The position numbers were made by a program, and so were the translations under genes. Shown here one piece after another: positions 34,216 to 48,100 of a DNA stretch of 64,000 bases. Origin of the DNA: Turritopsis dohrnii (Eukaryota; Cnidaria; Hydrozoa; Anthoathecata; Oceaniidae); assembly GCA_027922465.2 (NCBI GenBank), contig BQMF02000474.1, positions 186,001 to 250,000 of the forward strand, written 5' to 3'. The notes under the pieces were generated by a model, which worked only from the letters and a program-made list of their open reading frames with translations, did not search any database and was not told the DNA's origin. How positions within the stretch are numbered: the first letter of the stretch is position 1; every line of letters begins with the position of its first letter.

Positions 34216-35373
34216 TCATTGTTCTTTGTGTAGTTGTTCTAGGACTGCTCCTAGACCTTCTTGAGAAGCATCTGATGATACGCGCGTTGGGAGATTTGGA
34301 TTGAAATACTGAAGAACAGGACTAGAAATGATGAGAGTTTTGAGGTTCTGAACAGCTTTTTGTTGTGGTTTATCGAAGTTCCAGATAATGTCCTTTTCTA
34401 GGAGACATCTGAGTGGTGCTGTCTCATCTGATAATCGCGGTATGAACTTTCCAAGGTATGTCACCATTCCAAGGAATCTCTGTAGTTCTTTGACATTGGT
34501 AGGGTTTGGCATGTTGAGGATTGCTTCGGTCTTTCGAGGGTCAGGTCTTATGCCGCTGGCTGAGATGAGGTGTCCAAGGAATGTAAGTTCTGTTTTGTTG
34601 AATTGACATTTGTCTTTTCTTAGCTTGAGTCCATACCTGCGGATTGCTTCAAGAGCTGCACGTGTGCGTGATTCGAGTTGTTCAGGAGTGTTTCCCCATA
34701 TAATGATGTCATCTTGAGCATTTACTACTCCTTCTAGGCCGACAATGATGTTTGCTATTCGAGCTTGACATATCTCGCTTGCGGAGTGGATACCGTAAGG
34801 CATTCGAAGATATCGGTACCTCCCAAATGGTGTATTGAATGTCAGTAATTTTGAACTTTCGTCATCAGGTAAGACCTGCCAGTATGCATTCGATGCGTCT
34901 AATTTTGTGAAGTATTTTGCACCTGGCATTTGTGACAATACTTCTTCAGCAGTTGGGAGTTTGTGATGATGACGTTTGATAGCTTTATTGAGGTTGTGTG
35001 GATCGATGCAAACGCGGAGAGCTCCACTCGGTTTGTAAGCTACAACTAGGGAACTAACCCAATCAGCAGGTTCAATTACTTTTGTTATAATGTTTAGATC
35101 GGTCATTCGTTGAAGTTCTTTCTTCAGGCGATCTCGGAGAGGTACAGGAATATTTCGACATGCGTCTACCACTGGAGGTACTTCAGGGTCGATAACAATA
35201 TGATACTTGCTAGGGAGAGTTCTGATTTCCCCAAAGCAGTCATTGAATTCTTGGAGTAACGGTGAGTCAGTTGGAGAGGACTTTAGAGAGTCAATTCGTT
35301 TGATTAAGTTGAGGTCGCACGATGTTTTGAGGCTCAGGATTGGTGAGGCTTCTTCCTTGGTGACAAAGGACAT
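34216..35373 (-). pseudogene. Gypsy reverse transcriptase
   Basis: The 385-codon frame carries the Ty3/Gypsy reverse transcriptase: ADWVSSLVVAYKPSGALRVC, KLPTAEEVLSQMPGAKYFTK, LDASNAYWQV, FGRYRYLRMPYGIHSASEIC, the catalytic AQDDIIIWG (the two Asp kept, with Gln where Tyr/Val-x is usual), and LTFLGHLISASGIRPDPRK. The RNase H domain begins in DASQEGLGAVLEQ. The frame actually extends upstream past 35373 (QISVAGQCILRIKHRNGY). The copy is nonfunctional because of stops and frameshifts around this frame. Confidence 0.9.
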
Positions 35374-35456
35374 TGCAGGAGTGTAGCCATTGCGATGCTT
35401 GATGCGGAGGATGCATTGACCTGCTACAGATATCTGGGTTTTATTGTAAGCCGTCA

Positions 35457-35610
35457 GTTTATATTAGAGGGCTTGAGTTTTGTTTGTTTGTTTAGACGAC
35501 GGAATACTGAGATGGGTAAGACATTTGCTCTGGCACCAGTGTCTATTTTGTAAGTGACTATAGTCCCATTGTTCAAGAGGTCTATTAACCAGTCTGGGTG
35601 GTCGGAGTCA
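35457..35610 (-). pseudogene. Gypsy aspartic protease remnant
   Basis: The minus-strand frame reads DWLIDLLNNGTIVTYKIDTG and ARANVLPISVF. DTGA is the active-site motif of retropepsins. A stop and a frameshift near 35455-35465 separate it from the downstream polymerase frame. Confidence 0.78.
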
Positions 35611-35759
35611 GTAGGGTCAGATATTTTATTCACGTCAGCTGATAATTCTTGCTCAATTGATCCTATGAAGAATTCATTTTCTGATTGTAAGTCGGTTTCT
35701 GAGCCTGTCTGATGTTTTTGTTCAATTACGTTGGCTGATTTGTATGATGTTTTGCTCGG

Positions 35760-36314
35760 CAGTTTGATAGGACTTTTTCTAAGGTGATATCATTTTCTCG
35801 GAGTAAACGTTCTTGAAGTTTCTTATCTCTTAGTCCAATAATTATCATATCTTTGACAGGGAAGTCACGAAGTTGGTCGAATTTGCAGTCTTCGCTTAGT
35901 TTTCAAAGTCTTGTATAATACTCGTCGAACTTTTCCATGTCTTCTTGTCGTGTAGTGAAGAATGAGAATCTCAGGAATGTTAAGTTTTTTCAAGGTTTGA
36001 AGTGTTCGTCGAATTTTTGCAAGATTGTATTAAAGTTCATTTCTTCTCCTTCTTCGAATTGAAATGTGTCGTAAATCTCTTTGGCTTGTTTTCCTATGCA
36101 GTGTAGTAGGATGGATGATTTAACGATATCTGGTTTTCCATCTGATTCTGTAGCTTGTAAGAAGATTTGGAAGGCTTGTTTCCATGATTTCCAGAGTTCT
36201 GCTAGATTCTGTGAGCTGTCTAAGTTGAGTACTTTCGGAGGCTTGAGACAATCCGTTTTTTGTAAAATACGGGATTCTTTTGTGAGAGTGAGTTCTTTAG
36301 AAGCAACTTTAGTA
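35760..36314 (-). pseudogene. Gypsy gag-like remnant
   Basis: Broken minus-strand frames contain KFDEYYTRL, CKFDQLRDFPVKDMIIIGLR and DKKLQERLL, in the style of Gypsy capsid proteins. Several stops and frameshifts interrupt it. No zinc knuckle was recognised. Confidence 0.55.
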
Positions 36315-36325
36315 TTCTGACACCA
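36315..36325 (-). other. candidate primer-binding site
   Basis: The minus strand reads TTACA followed by TGGTGTCAGAA. The latter is a tRNA-like primer-binding sequence found just inside the 5' LTR of many Gypsy elements. Confidence 0.5.
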
Positions 36326-36659
36326 TGTAATAAGTCCAGATGGAGAGATGTTTGCAGATACAAGGGAAGAATCTAAGACACGAGTTCGTAAGCTTAGGCA
36401 GCCATCTTGTCTGAGATCTTTCTTCTATATCCAACCGTGTTTATACACGCCTGCCGGTATAATGGTAGGCAAGCCGCTATAGATAGCTAGTCTATCAAAG
36501 CATAATATAACAGGCTCTACATTATCAAATCATGATGTATATAAAATAAAAATGAGTCTTCAGCCTGGCTTTTAATGATGATGAACTTTCGCCTTTGCTC
36601 TAAAGTCAAAGCTTCAATCCTTTATTGTTCCCAGAAATGAATTACCAACCATCGTAACA
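36326..36659 (-). repeat. candidate single (5') LTR
   Basis: A segment of about 334 bp that on the minus strand starts TGTTACGATGG and ends CTTATTACA next to the primer-binding site (TG...CA borders). It contains an AATAAA (near 36630) and a GTATAAAC box (near 36446). The start is ambiguous because another TGTTACC lies about 30 bp further out. No second LTR is visible for comparison. Confidence 0.4.
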
Positions 36660-38822
36660 CAGTTGTTACCATCAACAACAAAAACAAAACATCGGTAACA
36701 TTTGATATAACTTTTTTTCTAATTTTCACACGTTCATTCAAAATATACAGAACATTTTAGTACAACACTGAACTAAAAACATTTATTTCCATCATTTAAT
36801 GCTTTACATCTTGAATGATCGTAAAAGCTAGCAGAAAACAAACATCTTCCACTGGCACTGCATCTGCACTGCACCGTCTGAAAAAAACATGGCGTACTGC
36901 TTCGCTGAAGACTAGCCTCTATTCTTATCTACCTTAGCTAGGCCAAAGTTTAATACAGAACCGCGGCTATAAAAGTGAACAGAGAAGAAGAAGAAGGAGA
37001 AGAAGAAGGAGAAGGAAAATGCCGATTTTAACATATATTTCGTCCTACGGGGAAATATAAATAATTCTTATAAGATATCATGTAAAGTCCTTCTCAAAGA
37101 TATCATGTAAAGTCCTTCTCAAAGAGTTGATACATGCCAAATCTTAAAGTGAGTAAAGTGAGTAGTTCAGCGCGATTTCATTCAGCGGGTTGTTTTGAGG
37201 AAAAGCATACTTATAGTGTCACTGTGCGGAGTTCTTTTCCTAAATGTCTGATGAATTGCCTTTTCAAAGATTCCAAAAACGCTCAGAAGATACTATAACA
37301 TCACGTTGCCGACCGTCAATTTCTTCGCGCCATCTTTCCACCATCTTTCGACAGCTAAAAATTTCCGATTTTCCGAATGTTCTTAAAACAAACAAATGGC
37401 CTTTGCTTATACTTCGACCAATCAGATTGCAATTTTAATCGGCGCATACCAGAGTCTTCTTTGCCGCCGTCCGTATATCGAAAAGGCAAGAAACCCTGGG
37501 TACGAGGTATTGGCATGGCGTTGGGAATACAAAGTTATAAAAAACGTAAAAACGTAAAAAAGGTAAATTTACACAATGAAAAAAATTTGTGCCTTTCGTG
37601 ACAAACTTATCACTACACCACCCACATCGGTTGTTTCAACGAAACAAAGAGTTATTTGATCGTTAAAAGTCTGTTTTATTGATCATTACAAAATTAACAA
37701 CCGTGTCGAAAGAAAAAATTGTCATTATTCCTTAAAATAAAATTTTTTACAAATAACAACTTATATTTTTGGAAAGCTATTTTGAAAAGTTATTTGTGTT
37801 GTAAACCAGGTACCCACATTCTCGTGGACACACTGTAGATGCTGTCTGTGATTTAGTGTAGTTTGACCGAAAAAAGAAAAAAAGATAAACCGGGTATTCT
37901 TAATTTCGACGAAAAAATAAACTTCAAAATCAATTCATTTAATTATACATTTCCCCCGGTATGTGATGGTACGTGCAAGGTTAACGCAACATCCAGTTGG
38001 CTCAGCAGAGACCTCACTCCTACATCAACTACGAGATTGAACATCGAGGAGTGATAAAAAATCTCCTCTCCTCCTGAGAAAGCTTCAGCGACGACTCGTG
38101 GAGAGGGAAATCTTCATGAATGTGTGACCACTGAACAGAAGTTGGTGTGGGCGCAAAATGCAGGACAGATGTTGGTGTGGGTGCAGAACTGGAGGAAAGG
38201 GTGGTGATATGAAAATATGTGCTGAAAATCTTCCTAGTGAGTTCTATGAACAAAAAATCTCTTTCATAATTAAATACAAAAAGATAATGGTTACAGTAAT
38301 GATAATAACAATTAAGTGACTATATACTATTTCTCAAACACAACACTAGACTGTTCTAATGCACGCCTTGAAATGGTTGTATAGAATAAGTGAGAATATA
38401 ATTTTCAGTAATCACCGATCAATAAGGCGGCATCAAAACAACTACGGCTTTGGTTGTGCAAACTACACACTCAGCTATCACATGGTACTTGAAAAACATG
38501 TTCCACACCAGAGGCTTTTATACAGTTAACTAGCCTGGCATCATACATTCTTGTTCAAGTGGAAAATCACAAACACTCAATTCGAAAAAAACAGGAAGCA
38601 AAAAAAAAACAATTTTCAACTTGAAAGAAATAGAAAGAGGAAGAATGACCGGTGGTTGATGGCGATTGTTTTTCCTCTTCCGCCTCCTGGGACTAGGACT
38701 GGGACTAGGGTGATCAACAGAAGAAAATCTCTCGTTTACAAAGAAAAGCAATTAGTCAGGTAAACCTGCTTGGAAATTAACATCATCTCCGCAAACACAC
38801 ACACATACTTGATATACAATGA
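36660..38822. other. no gene seen; simple repeats
   Basis: Contains an AGAAGAAGGAG-type purine microsatellite (36984-37018) and a 25-bp direct duplication (GATATCATGTAAAGTCCTTC, 37075-37124). A short imperfect duplication (AGAAGTTGGTGTGGG / CAGATGTTGGTGTGGG) lies near 38140-38180. No coding evidence. Confidence 0.45.
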
Positions 38823-38828
38823 TTTATT
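38823..38828 (-). terminator. candidate septin polyadenylation signal
   Basis: AATAAA on the minus strand about 285 bases beyond the septin stop codon. It is the nearest canonical hexamer I noticed. Confidence 0.4.
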
Positions 38829-39110
38829 ATCTCCATGATTTATCTCCGTAAATATTCTCATCTTAAAATATTAGAAAAACCATCACCGAATATCGCTGAC
38901 GTCATACAATACTAGTTATGACATCATCCTGTAATATCCATGACGCCATACAATAATATCTAATGCTTTTCTACCAAGTCATTAATCACCAAATGGTCAT
39001 GTACTTTGTAGGGCAGGATTGAAATTGTGTTGAACCTAACCATGTGATGATCACATGACAAGCTTTCGTCAGTTCGCAATGGTGTAAACATTACCGTCTC
39101 CTAGCAACTT

Positions 39111-39197
39111 TCACGATGTTGACTCAGCAGGTGGTTGTTGCTGTTGTTGTAACATTGAAGCTTGCATTTTCGCTATCATTTCCTGCATGCGCCTCAA
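39111..39197 (-). CDS. septin last coding exon
   Basis: Follows acceptor TTTTTTCAG. It encodes [15 protein letters not shown], a Gln run, PPAESTS and stop (TGA at 39111-39113). This is the end of the C-terminal coiled coil typical of SEPT2-group tails. Confidence 0.92.
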   Translation of the reverse strand: MRRMQEMIAKMQASMLQQQQQPPAESTS

Positions 39198-42100
39198 CTG
39201 AAAAAAGAAATGAGATAGGGTACACATCAGTTACATGGTGAGATGGAAGCCATCGGTGGAAGCCACGGTTAGTACGTTCAAGTGGGAGCGATGATATGTA
39301 TTTGTAATGTGCCATCCTTAAAAATATGTTTACCTCTTCTTCCTTCTCTTTCAACAACGCATCACGATTATCAACTGTACTTCCTCCACGTCTCCTACGA
39401 AGGTGAACGGTTACGATATTACAGAGGAGGAAGGGTTAACACCTACGCACGCAGATGCTCCACTTTCGTTGCTGACAAGACGTTAGTAATACTTCAGTTA
39501 ATTATTTGTTCATGAGCAACAGAAGCCTTGTGTGACTCATTAGAGCAGGCATTCCGAATTAAAGTAAAAAATCCAACCATTCAAAGGAAGCTCAAGGAAA
39601 ATGAAAACAAAATTGTTTTATCAATCAGAATTGAGGAACGAAAAACCTGTTCAAATGAAGTTTATGGCAGAAAGATTCAGAAGCATTCAGGTGTTCATGG
39701 AAACTTGTAAACTTCTACTAACTTTTCTTCATCTCTAGGTTTGGGCGATTCACCAGCAGCCAGCTTCTGAGCTCGGTAGTTCTCATAATGTATATCTTGT
39801 GTGACGTCTTTCAAATCTTGCATATGTGTTCTGCAAGAAATGTTCAGCTAATGTCTTTAATCATAGAATTAACAGCATCAAATTTGAATAAATATTCGCC
39901 ATTAAAAGTAATTAAAACACAAAAATAATAACAAGAAGTTTTATTTAAAAACAACAGAAGCTTTCAACCATCCTAAGTGCTTGTAAAAATTAACATCAAA
40001 TTTAATTCAATACATATCTTCTGAAAACTCATCTCCTTATTCATGTAACTTCTTCTGACATGTGATACTGATAAATTAAACTTTCGGTATGAAATGAAAT
40101 TAAGCCAGAGGTTTGCAAAATCACACAAAGAAGAAAATTTGTGTCAGTAGAAAGCATACCTTATTAACATATTTCTCAGCATGGTGAAATCACAATGAGC
40201 AGGATTTTCAACTAAAAGTGAAAAATAAAGGAGGTAAAACTTACCTGTAGAAATGACAGGAAAAGAGACGATGAAGGAGATGTAACTGAGCGCCCAGAAT
40301 ACATGAATTACTTACTATCCACAACGCCCCACGGATATATACGCCCTCGAACTTTTCTACCATTAACTTCATATACTGTGTTACTTCCGACAACTGCAAA
40401 AGGTACAGAATTCTAAATAGGAATAAAATGAGTTCGGAATGAATCGCTGTAATGACGTCATCGTTGTCCGATGTCATAAAATGGCTGATCAGCTGTTACT
40501 TTTAATTCTTTATTAACAGCGATGAATTCTTCATCATCCTCTTCATCAGATTCAGGAAATTGATAGATCTGGATTTTATTTTCTTCAATTTCTCGTAAAA
40601 CTCTCCCCTTCAATTGCTGCACTTCTTTCTTGGTAAGTGTATCAGCCTTAGCGATTACTGGCACGATATTTACTTTGTCATGTAACGCCTTCATAACCGC
40701 CACATCTAGTGGTTTCAAACTATGGAAAATAAAATTGGAAATAAATCTTCTCGTTATCTTATGAAGAACTTTTGTTCTTCATATCATTCAACGTTTTGTA
40801 TCTATGAGGGGGGTTTCGTGTCATAATGCCGTAGCAGGATGTCGTCGTCGCAGAGTACGGCGACCTTCGAGTGTCGCAGTCGCACGTTACGCCGACTCTC
40901 GAGTGTCGCAGTCGCATAAGATGTCGTTGCAGAAGTCACCGTTGTAGCCTCCCTTTGATTGCCTGGTCCTTATTTTACATGGCCTTCTCACGGTAGTTCG
41001 TCGTCGCACTTGTAGTTCGTCGTCGCATTTGTAGTTCGTCGTCGCACTTGTAGTTCGTCGTTGCACTTGTAGTTCGTCGTGGCTCTTGTAGTTCGTCGTA
41101 GCCTCGTATGTGGCAGACTCGTTTTCAAAAAAGACTTCGATTTATTCCGATTTATTCCAGCAGAGAGTGCGCACATGGTCAGTTCTTCACAAAGATGTCG
41201 CGAGAAAGGTTGCTTGACGAGATCCAACTCAAGTTAAACGAGTTAAAAAAACAAATCAAGGCAGAGTAAGTATACTATGAGCTCTGAATCTCCTGCATCT
41301 CTTTTCCATGGGGTACCTGTACTAGAGAGAATAAATCGGAATAAATCGGAGTCTTTTTTGAAAACGAGTCTGCCACATACGAGGCTACGACGAACTACAA
41401 GAGCCACGACGAACTACAAGTGCGACGACGAACTACAGTAGCTACGACGAACTACAAGTGCGACGACGAACTACTGTGAGAAGGCCATGTAAAATAAGGA
41501 CCAGGCAATCAAAGGGAGGCTACAACGGTGACTTCTGCAACGACATCTTATGCGACTGCGACACTCGAGAGTCGGCGTAACGTGCGACTGCGACACTCGA
41601 AGGTCGCCGTACTCTGCGACGACGACATCCTGCTACGGCATTATGACACGAAACCCCCCTCATATGTATCACTGTTGAGCTTATACTGCCAGAAACGACT
41701 GTCAACTTTTTATACAGGATTCTTAATCTTTTTACCTCTGCTGCAGTTGAAAATTCAGGAGAATAGACAGATTATTAGGAGATTAAATTAGACATATAAA
41801 TATACATGTAATATAATTTAACTTTCTCAGCATCAAAGATAATTATCTTTTGATATTTAAATAAATAAATAAATAAACTAGCATGTAGCTTTAGCTAAAA
41901 AATGCCCCCGTGCTCAAGCATTCCAATTTATACAAACAGCGCAAGCTATACATTGTAAGCCTATACAACGGAAACAAAAACAAACAAAACTTCGTTACTT
42001 TTTATCTCTTGTGTCACACTGATGCTAATATACCTTTCAAAAAGTGTAAATAAGGCTTAACAAGTTATCAAACAGTATTTGCTACAAACAGAAGAAATGT

Positions 42101-45100
42101 GTGAACTGAAACCATGGATACATATTTTATAATCAAAACAAGATTCGCAAAAATGCGACTATATATTTCCCCAAAGTTGCAAACATTTTATCAATTATTG
42201 TGTGTACATTGATAACCATGAGAAAAATGTATCATTAAATAATTACAGTATAACTACCATCAACAGGGATTTTTCCAAGCACTTTTAGTTACTACCGTCT
42301 TTTGTAGAGAGGATTGAGTTTTACAGTCCAGGAAGCTCCGCAATTTTAGAGATTTCAATCTCCACAAACAGGCCTTGTCATGAGAGGCATGCGTAGGGAG
42401 TTGGAAACTAAGATGTTTTTTAATTTCATATTCTTTCCTAAGGTGAAGAAATGAATGCACATAACAAAGGAAATTTCAAAATTACCTTAGCAAGGGTGGT
42501 CGTTCTCCCTAGCAACAGAATATTTGGTGAATAATGGCCTAATTACTCTCTCAAAACATGTTTTTAAATACTACACATTAAAGAGCCAAAAAATGTTTAA
42601 TTGACAATGAATGATTGAGTTTCTCAACTCAATTCAAGATTGAGTTTTAACTACCGGTAAACGGTAGTTGGAAAGTGCTTGGAAAAATCCATGCAACCTG
42701 ATACTCAGATTGAATTTAATACCACAAAAAAACTTACTTTGAACTTATTATGATATGAAGTTGTTCACGGTCAAATGATAGGGTTTCTCTTAAAATTTTT
42801 TGCTGAGGAGTTAAAAAGTGACTGAGAAGTTACTATGGACACGTAGCTAAAATGCGACTAATATTTCCCCTTAAACAACTGCATATCAACAACCCCATCA
42901 ATGTGTAAGAAAATTTCATCATAACATAATATATATGTATGATCTTTATTGTTGCAGAAGCTTGACAAGTTCCTATCCTTTATACCATAAAATCACGGTA
43001 AACAATGTAATTTGAGAGAACACTTGCTTTTTGTAACTCGGATAAAATTATCTTACAACATTATACAATCAAATTTGTATACAGGTTTTCTGTACAAAAG
43101 AAGAAAAGAAAATTGTTAAACCTAATTTTGATACCACAGTATACTTTCGGGTAGACATATAAGCAAATAACTATCGAAAGCAATCAAAATCTTTACTAAC
43201 AAATGTTACGTGTAACATTTCAAATTAGGACAGAATAGTTATTTTCAAAACAAAGATGGGCTTAAAGTGACAATTTATAAAACTAAATTCAAGTATTCAG
43301 AATAAACATCTATGTTCAAAAAAATATGTTCACACTCAATGTTTATTTTGTGGTAAAAACGACCTTCATATATAAATCCCAAATGGAAAAAAAATTTTGG
43401 TAGTGAAAATTCATAACCAAATCACTACATAGCTGAAAGTAGAAGTTCGTGTTCCGGCTTGATTTAATTTACAGACTGTCATTTGTATTGTGTTTTGATT
43501 TACGCTCATTGTTCGTACAGGAAAATTGACAGTATATAAATTTTGCAAAATAAAATATGACATAATGAAAACAGTATACGTGACCATACAGTATACGTTA
43601 CTCTTCTGTTTACAAAATGTTGAAATCTTCTTTAGAAAAGAATGATCACAGTTCAAAAAAAATCGAAGTTTCTTCTATAGATTTTGTTTTCATCTTAAAA
43701 TATGTATATGCTCTTAAAAATCCATTTAATATTGACCAAAGAAACTTGTAAATCTTTCTTCGCTGGGTGACATGCGTTGCACGACGTTTTGGTTTCATGT
43801 AAACGCACGCATGAATTTTCAAAAAACCGCTAGGTTTGGACAGTAAGAAAAAAACGAAGAACCAAAGCCGGTTTTAATAGCTTTCTTGCTTTCGCAGAAA
43901 TCTAAAAAAAACAACAATCTTTTTCCAAAAAAAAATTTAAGCGAAAAATCCATTAGAAATCTGCGTTTCAAACTATGATTCGCAACAAAAAATAGCCAAA
44001 GTTTACATAAAAAAAACAAGAAAAAAATATAAAAAGGTTTTATTGATCATGATCACGCTAGGTTTGAAGGACAGAGAAGGGAGAACATGAAGAAGGACAA
44101 TTTGTAGGCTTTCTTGCATCCACAGAAATCCAATTAAAATCTTTTTAAGGCAAGATCCGCCAAAAATCAGTGCATTGAATAAAATCTATTACATGAAAGA
44201 TTTAGAGCTAAAATATATACAAAAATATGATGTATTGTTGGGAAAATTTCAGATTTCAAGCTGTGCTTCAAAATCCTTGTCGTTCACTTCACTAAAACAT
44301 CACAAAAGTAACATGAAAAATGTCTTAGCAATTTTAGCATACGAACTTCCTAAATAACATAGTATAATATAATAATAAATTAGGAAAGAAACATTGTCTC
44401 CCACCTACAGTACCATGCTTTGGGGAAAAAAGCAAAGTCAGCTAACAATTGTATACCACCGTGTAATGTCAACACGAAAGTTGGAGGATGATGATGATGA
44501 TGATGAAGAACAAAATCGGAAACTGACATTCGCCTATCTCTTGAAACTACTATGCCTCTTCACTCGCTTACGCTCGCTGCGGGGGCAACAAATAAAGAAA
44601 GAAAGAAAGAAAGAAATTATGAAGAATAAACTTACTCACCCATGACCGACAGGATTAATGAAGTACAAACAACAATGCACACGATTATCCACTATATTTC
44701 TTCTATTTAAGCCTGATTCATCAGCAAGATATGCTTCGTACTGTTCGTTTATATAATTAACAATCGGTGACCAGCTAAAAAAATTACAGCAAACACTATA
44801 CTGATTAGTACTGTCTACAAAGTTATGGGAAAAGGTTGCCATTACAAACTTAGCAATGAAGAGACTTGTGCAGCTATCAGATCAGATGGGTACAATTGTC
44901 ACACATCACCAGGAATTTTACTTTAAGTAAGACTTATCATTGCATCATGCATGTATGCAAACTTCTACTTTTGCTATATTGGAAAAAGCTTAATTTCACA
45001 ATGCATAATCAGAGTCCTAAAATTTGATAAGTTTGTATTTCAGGATACAATTCATTTAACTCAATTCATTCAATGATGCGCTTAACTGTCAATGTTGTGT

Positions 45101-48100
45101 TTTTTTCACATGGGTTTGAAATTAGTGCTCATCGTTTGGATTTTTATACAGCCAATGCACGATGGAGAAAAGTAAGCCTGCTATAAATTGATGAATTTTC
45201 TCAAAGACATTCTCATGCTAGATTTATTGCCAACAATATTCAAAGGCTGTAAAAAATGGCACGCAAGACAGGCCTATCATCTGAAGAATGATTCAAAACA
45301 CGTACCATAAAATCAATTTCGTAACAGATAATTATCCTGAATGTTATATGTGATTACATTATGTTTTCAGTATAATCCCAATTTACTTGAAATTTTTTTT
45401 AAACAAAAATGGTAGCTGTTGAATTTGAAAAAGAAGATTGTTCATCTCAGTTGCATTGCAAATTGAAGAGATGTTTTATAATGAAAATTAGATTACATCA
45501 AGGTACTGTGACAGAACTTTTGAACAAAAAGGAGTGTTCCCTGTAATAGAATTGGCAAACCCTACACTGCTGTCAATAACTGGCAAGCATTGTTGTACTT
45601 ACTCAGGTGCTCAGTACTCATATGTTTGATGTCTGCTACATAAAAACAATATATAGTATTTTGTTATTACCTGTCTGCATTATTGACTGAATCTCCATAT
45701 CCCGGCGTATCGACCACTGTCAACTTGAGCTTCACACCTTTCTCTTCAATTTCAACAGTTGATTGCACAACAGAAACTGTCTTTTTTATCCTCTCTTGTG
45801 ATTTAGGTATATCCCGCTCAGCATATAAACTAGTCAAAAACAAGCTATCTACTAATGTTGATTTTCCAAGACCAGATTCTCCAACTACCATTAATGTAAA
45901 CTCAAAACCACGTTTTACAGATTTGCGATGAACTTGGTTGGGAAGGTTAGCGAACCCCACATATATTCCAGCATCCTGAAGAAAGAGATAAAGTGTACTA
46001 TTTGTTGGAATGGTGCAAAGCTTCTAGTCGTCAAAATGTCACTCTGCTGTGGAGGTTCATCCTTAAAGTGCAAGCATATACAAACAAAATGTAATAGAAA
46101 TAAATATTACAAACACAACAAAATTGTCAGAAAGATTGCAAATGTTAGAAAATTGAAAAAGCCACTGGAGTTTGAATAACCAGATGGATACTTCAATTAG
46201 TTTTTCGATACAAACGTTATGTGTGAAAAGCAAAACATAAGTCTCTTATTAATCGTTTAGTGCTAACTTTTTTACAGCACTCTTTTCTTGCCTACAATAA
46301 ATATATCAAAGTATATTAATGATGACGCAACATGAGATCTGCTTAAAAACTTGCTTACCCATATTGGGTTAGTACCTAATGGCTACCATTTTTTATATAT
46401 TTAATTCACAACCACACTTTGTTACGAAGTAATTTGAATCTTAAGAAAAACATTTGTAGGAAAGGTGTTTCTAAAAAAAATTTTTTATTTTAGTGGAAGT
46501 TCCATCCATAAATGGAAATGTGAAACTGTGTTCTTAAAACTGAATCTAAATAAGAACAATTCAGACTGAAAAAACCTCAAAAAATTAGAACAACCAGCCT
46601 ATGGACAGGTTCCGCTGCTTTTTTTTATAAAAAAAAAATTGTAACGCATCAGACAGTTTCTTGAGAAAACACTATAGTAATTTCTATTTTATTTGAAATC
46701 TCACCTATGTTTATAAAAGTTTGGAATGTGACAATGCTAGGGAAAAAACAACAGATTTTGATTTTGTTAATCAAAACAAAAAACGAAGAAAATATATGAC
46801 AAATAATGAAAAAAAAAACAAAAAAAAAAACAATAGTACCTGGCAAAAACTTAAAATCTCTTCTGACATGTTTATCTGAAATTTTTACAGCAATACTTCA
46901 TAAAACATATTTGGCTTATCTAACATTCAAAGAAAATTATTTGTAAAATTTGTTGATGGATTCCCTCCTACATAAAAGAGAATTCTTGAAAGCCATTAAT
47001 AATTCATTGCTTGAAATGTTGAGGTTACAGTGTGGAGATAAAAGCATTTGTTACAGAACAACCTCATGTTGAAGAAAACTGATGACGTTACATCCTTTGA
47101 TTTATCAGGAATATGAATATCTTAAGGAGGTATGCTTATTTGAACTTTAAGATCAATTCATAAATTCAACCAGGTCGAACGTTTAGTTAAGTATTATATA
47201 CCTTATTACTTGAACTTTAGCTTACAACAAAATTTTGTGTTAGTTTTGAAGAATAAGAAAGGGAATTAAATGCAAAGGAAAATTGAATGTAACATGCATC
47301 CATACAACTAAAAATGTTTCTGTTACAGATTATATAACACAATCCATGGATAACAATAAAATGTGGTTAAGACCAGATGAACCTATATAAGATCATAACA
47401 TCATTTTACTTGATAAGACATAAATGCAGTATGTTGTAACACTGTGTAATGCCTTCAGCATTAAAGAGTTGAGTTGATAACATAAAATCAAAGGAAAAAC
47501 ATACAGGCCACAAGGTGGGTCATGTCATTCAAGGTGACAGCAATAGAGCATCGAAAGGAGACACAATCAGCAGATGAACAATAAAAAGCATAATTTAAGT
47601 AAATCCTTATACACCTAGTCTGTTTCTACACTCAGTGATGTTTTGAGTTGAAATCAATAAAGCAAAAAAGAATTGTTTTGATATTCTTAACAAAAGAAAA
47701 CAAAACAACAACAACAATAATGAAAAAGTTTGTAATGGTGAATATTAACTTTTGAAATCATCTACTTACTTTCATTCTGCTTTTAAACACTCTACTAGCA
47801 GCCATTACAGAAACTATCTGTTATTATAAAAACAATACGACAAAAGCAAGTCTGCACAGCCGTACAAGTCATACAAACTGAAAAATCTCAAAGCTACTTC
47901 ATAAACAACAATTATTAAATGTATGTGCAAATTATGGCATTCAAAAGAGTTGAAGAAACATGATATAGTGCGAGTACTAACGAAAAATCACCCCTGAACT
48001 TATCAGAATTCGTGAAGGATCGTAAAGACTTGCCTTTTTTTTAAGGGGGTGATGGCAAAACATAAACAGTGCACTTTGTTATATAAACAGACATAATTGT

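Larger units (their letters stand above)
33726..36325 (-). mobile_element. decayed Ty3/Gypsy retroelement, integrase absent
   Basis: On the minus strand, in order: a candidate primer-binding site (36315-36325), gag-like remnants, an aspartic protease, reverse transcriptase and RNase H. The coding trace stops near 33726 with no integrase or second LTR seen. Frames are broken at several points. Confidence 0.82.

Noticed and set aside
36081..36320. Plus-strand 79-codon ORF in the Gypsy region
   Set aside because: Shadow of the minus-strand gag remnant.
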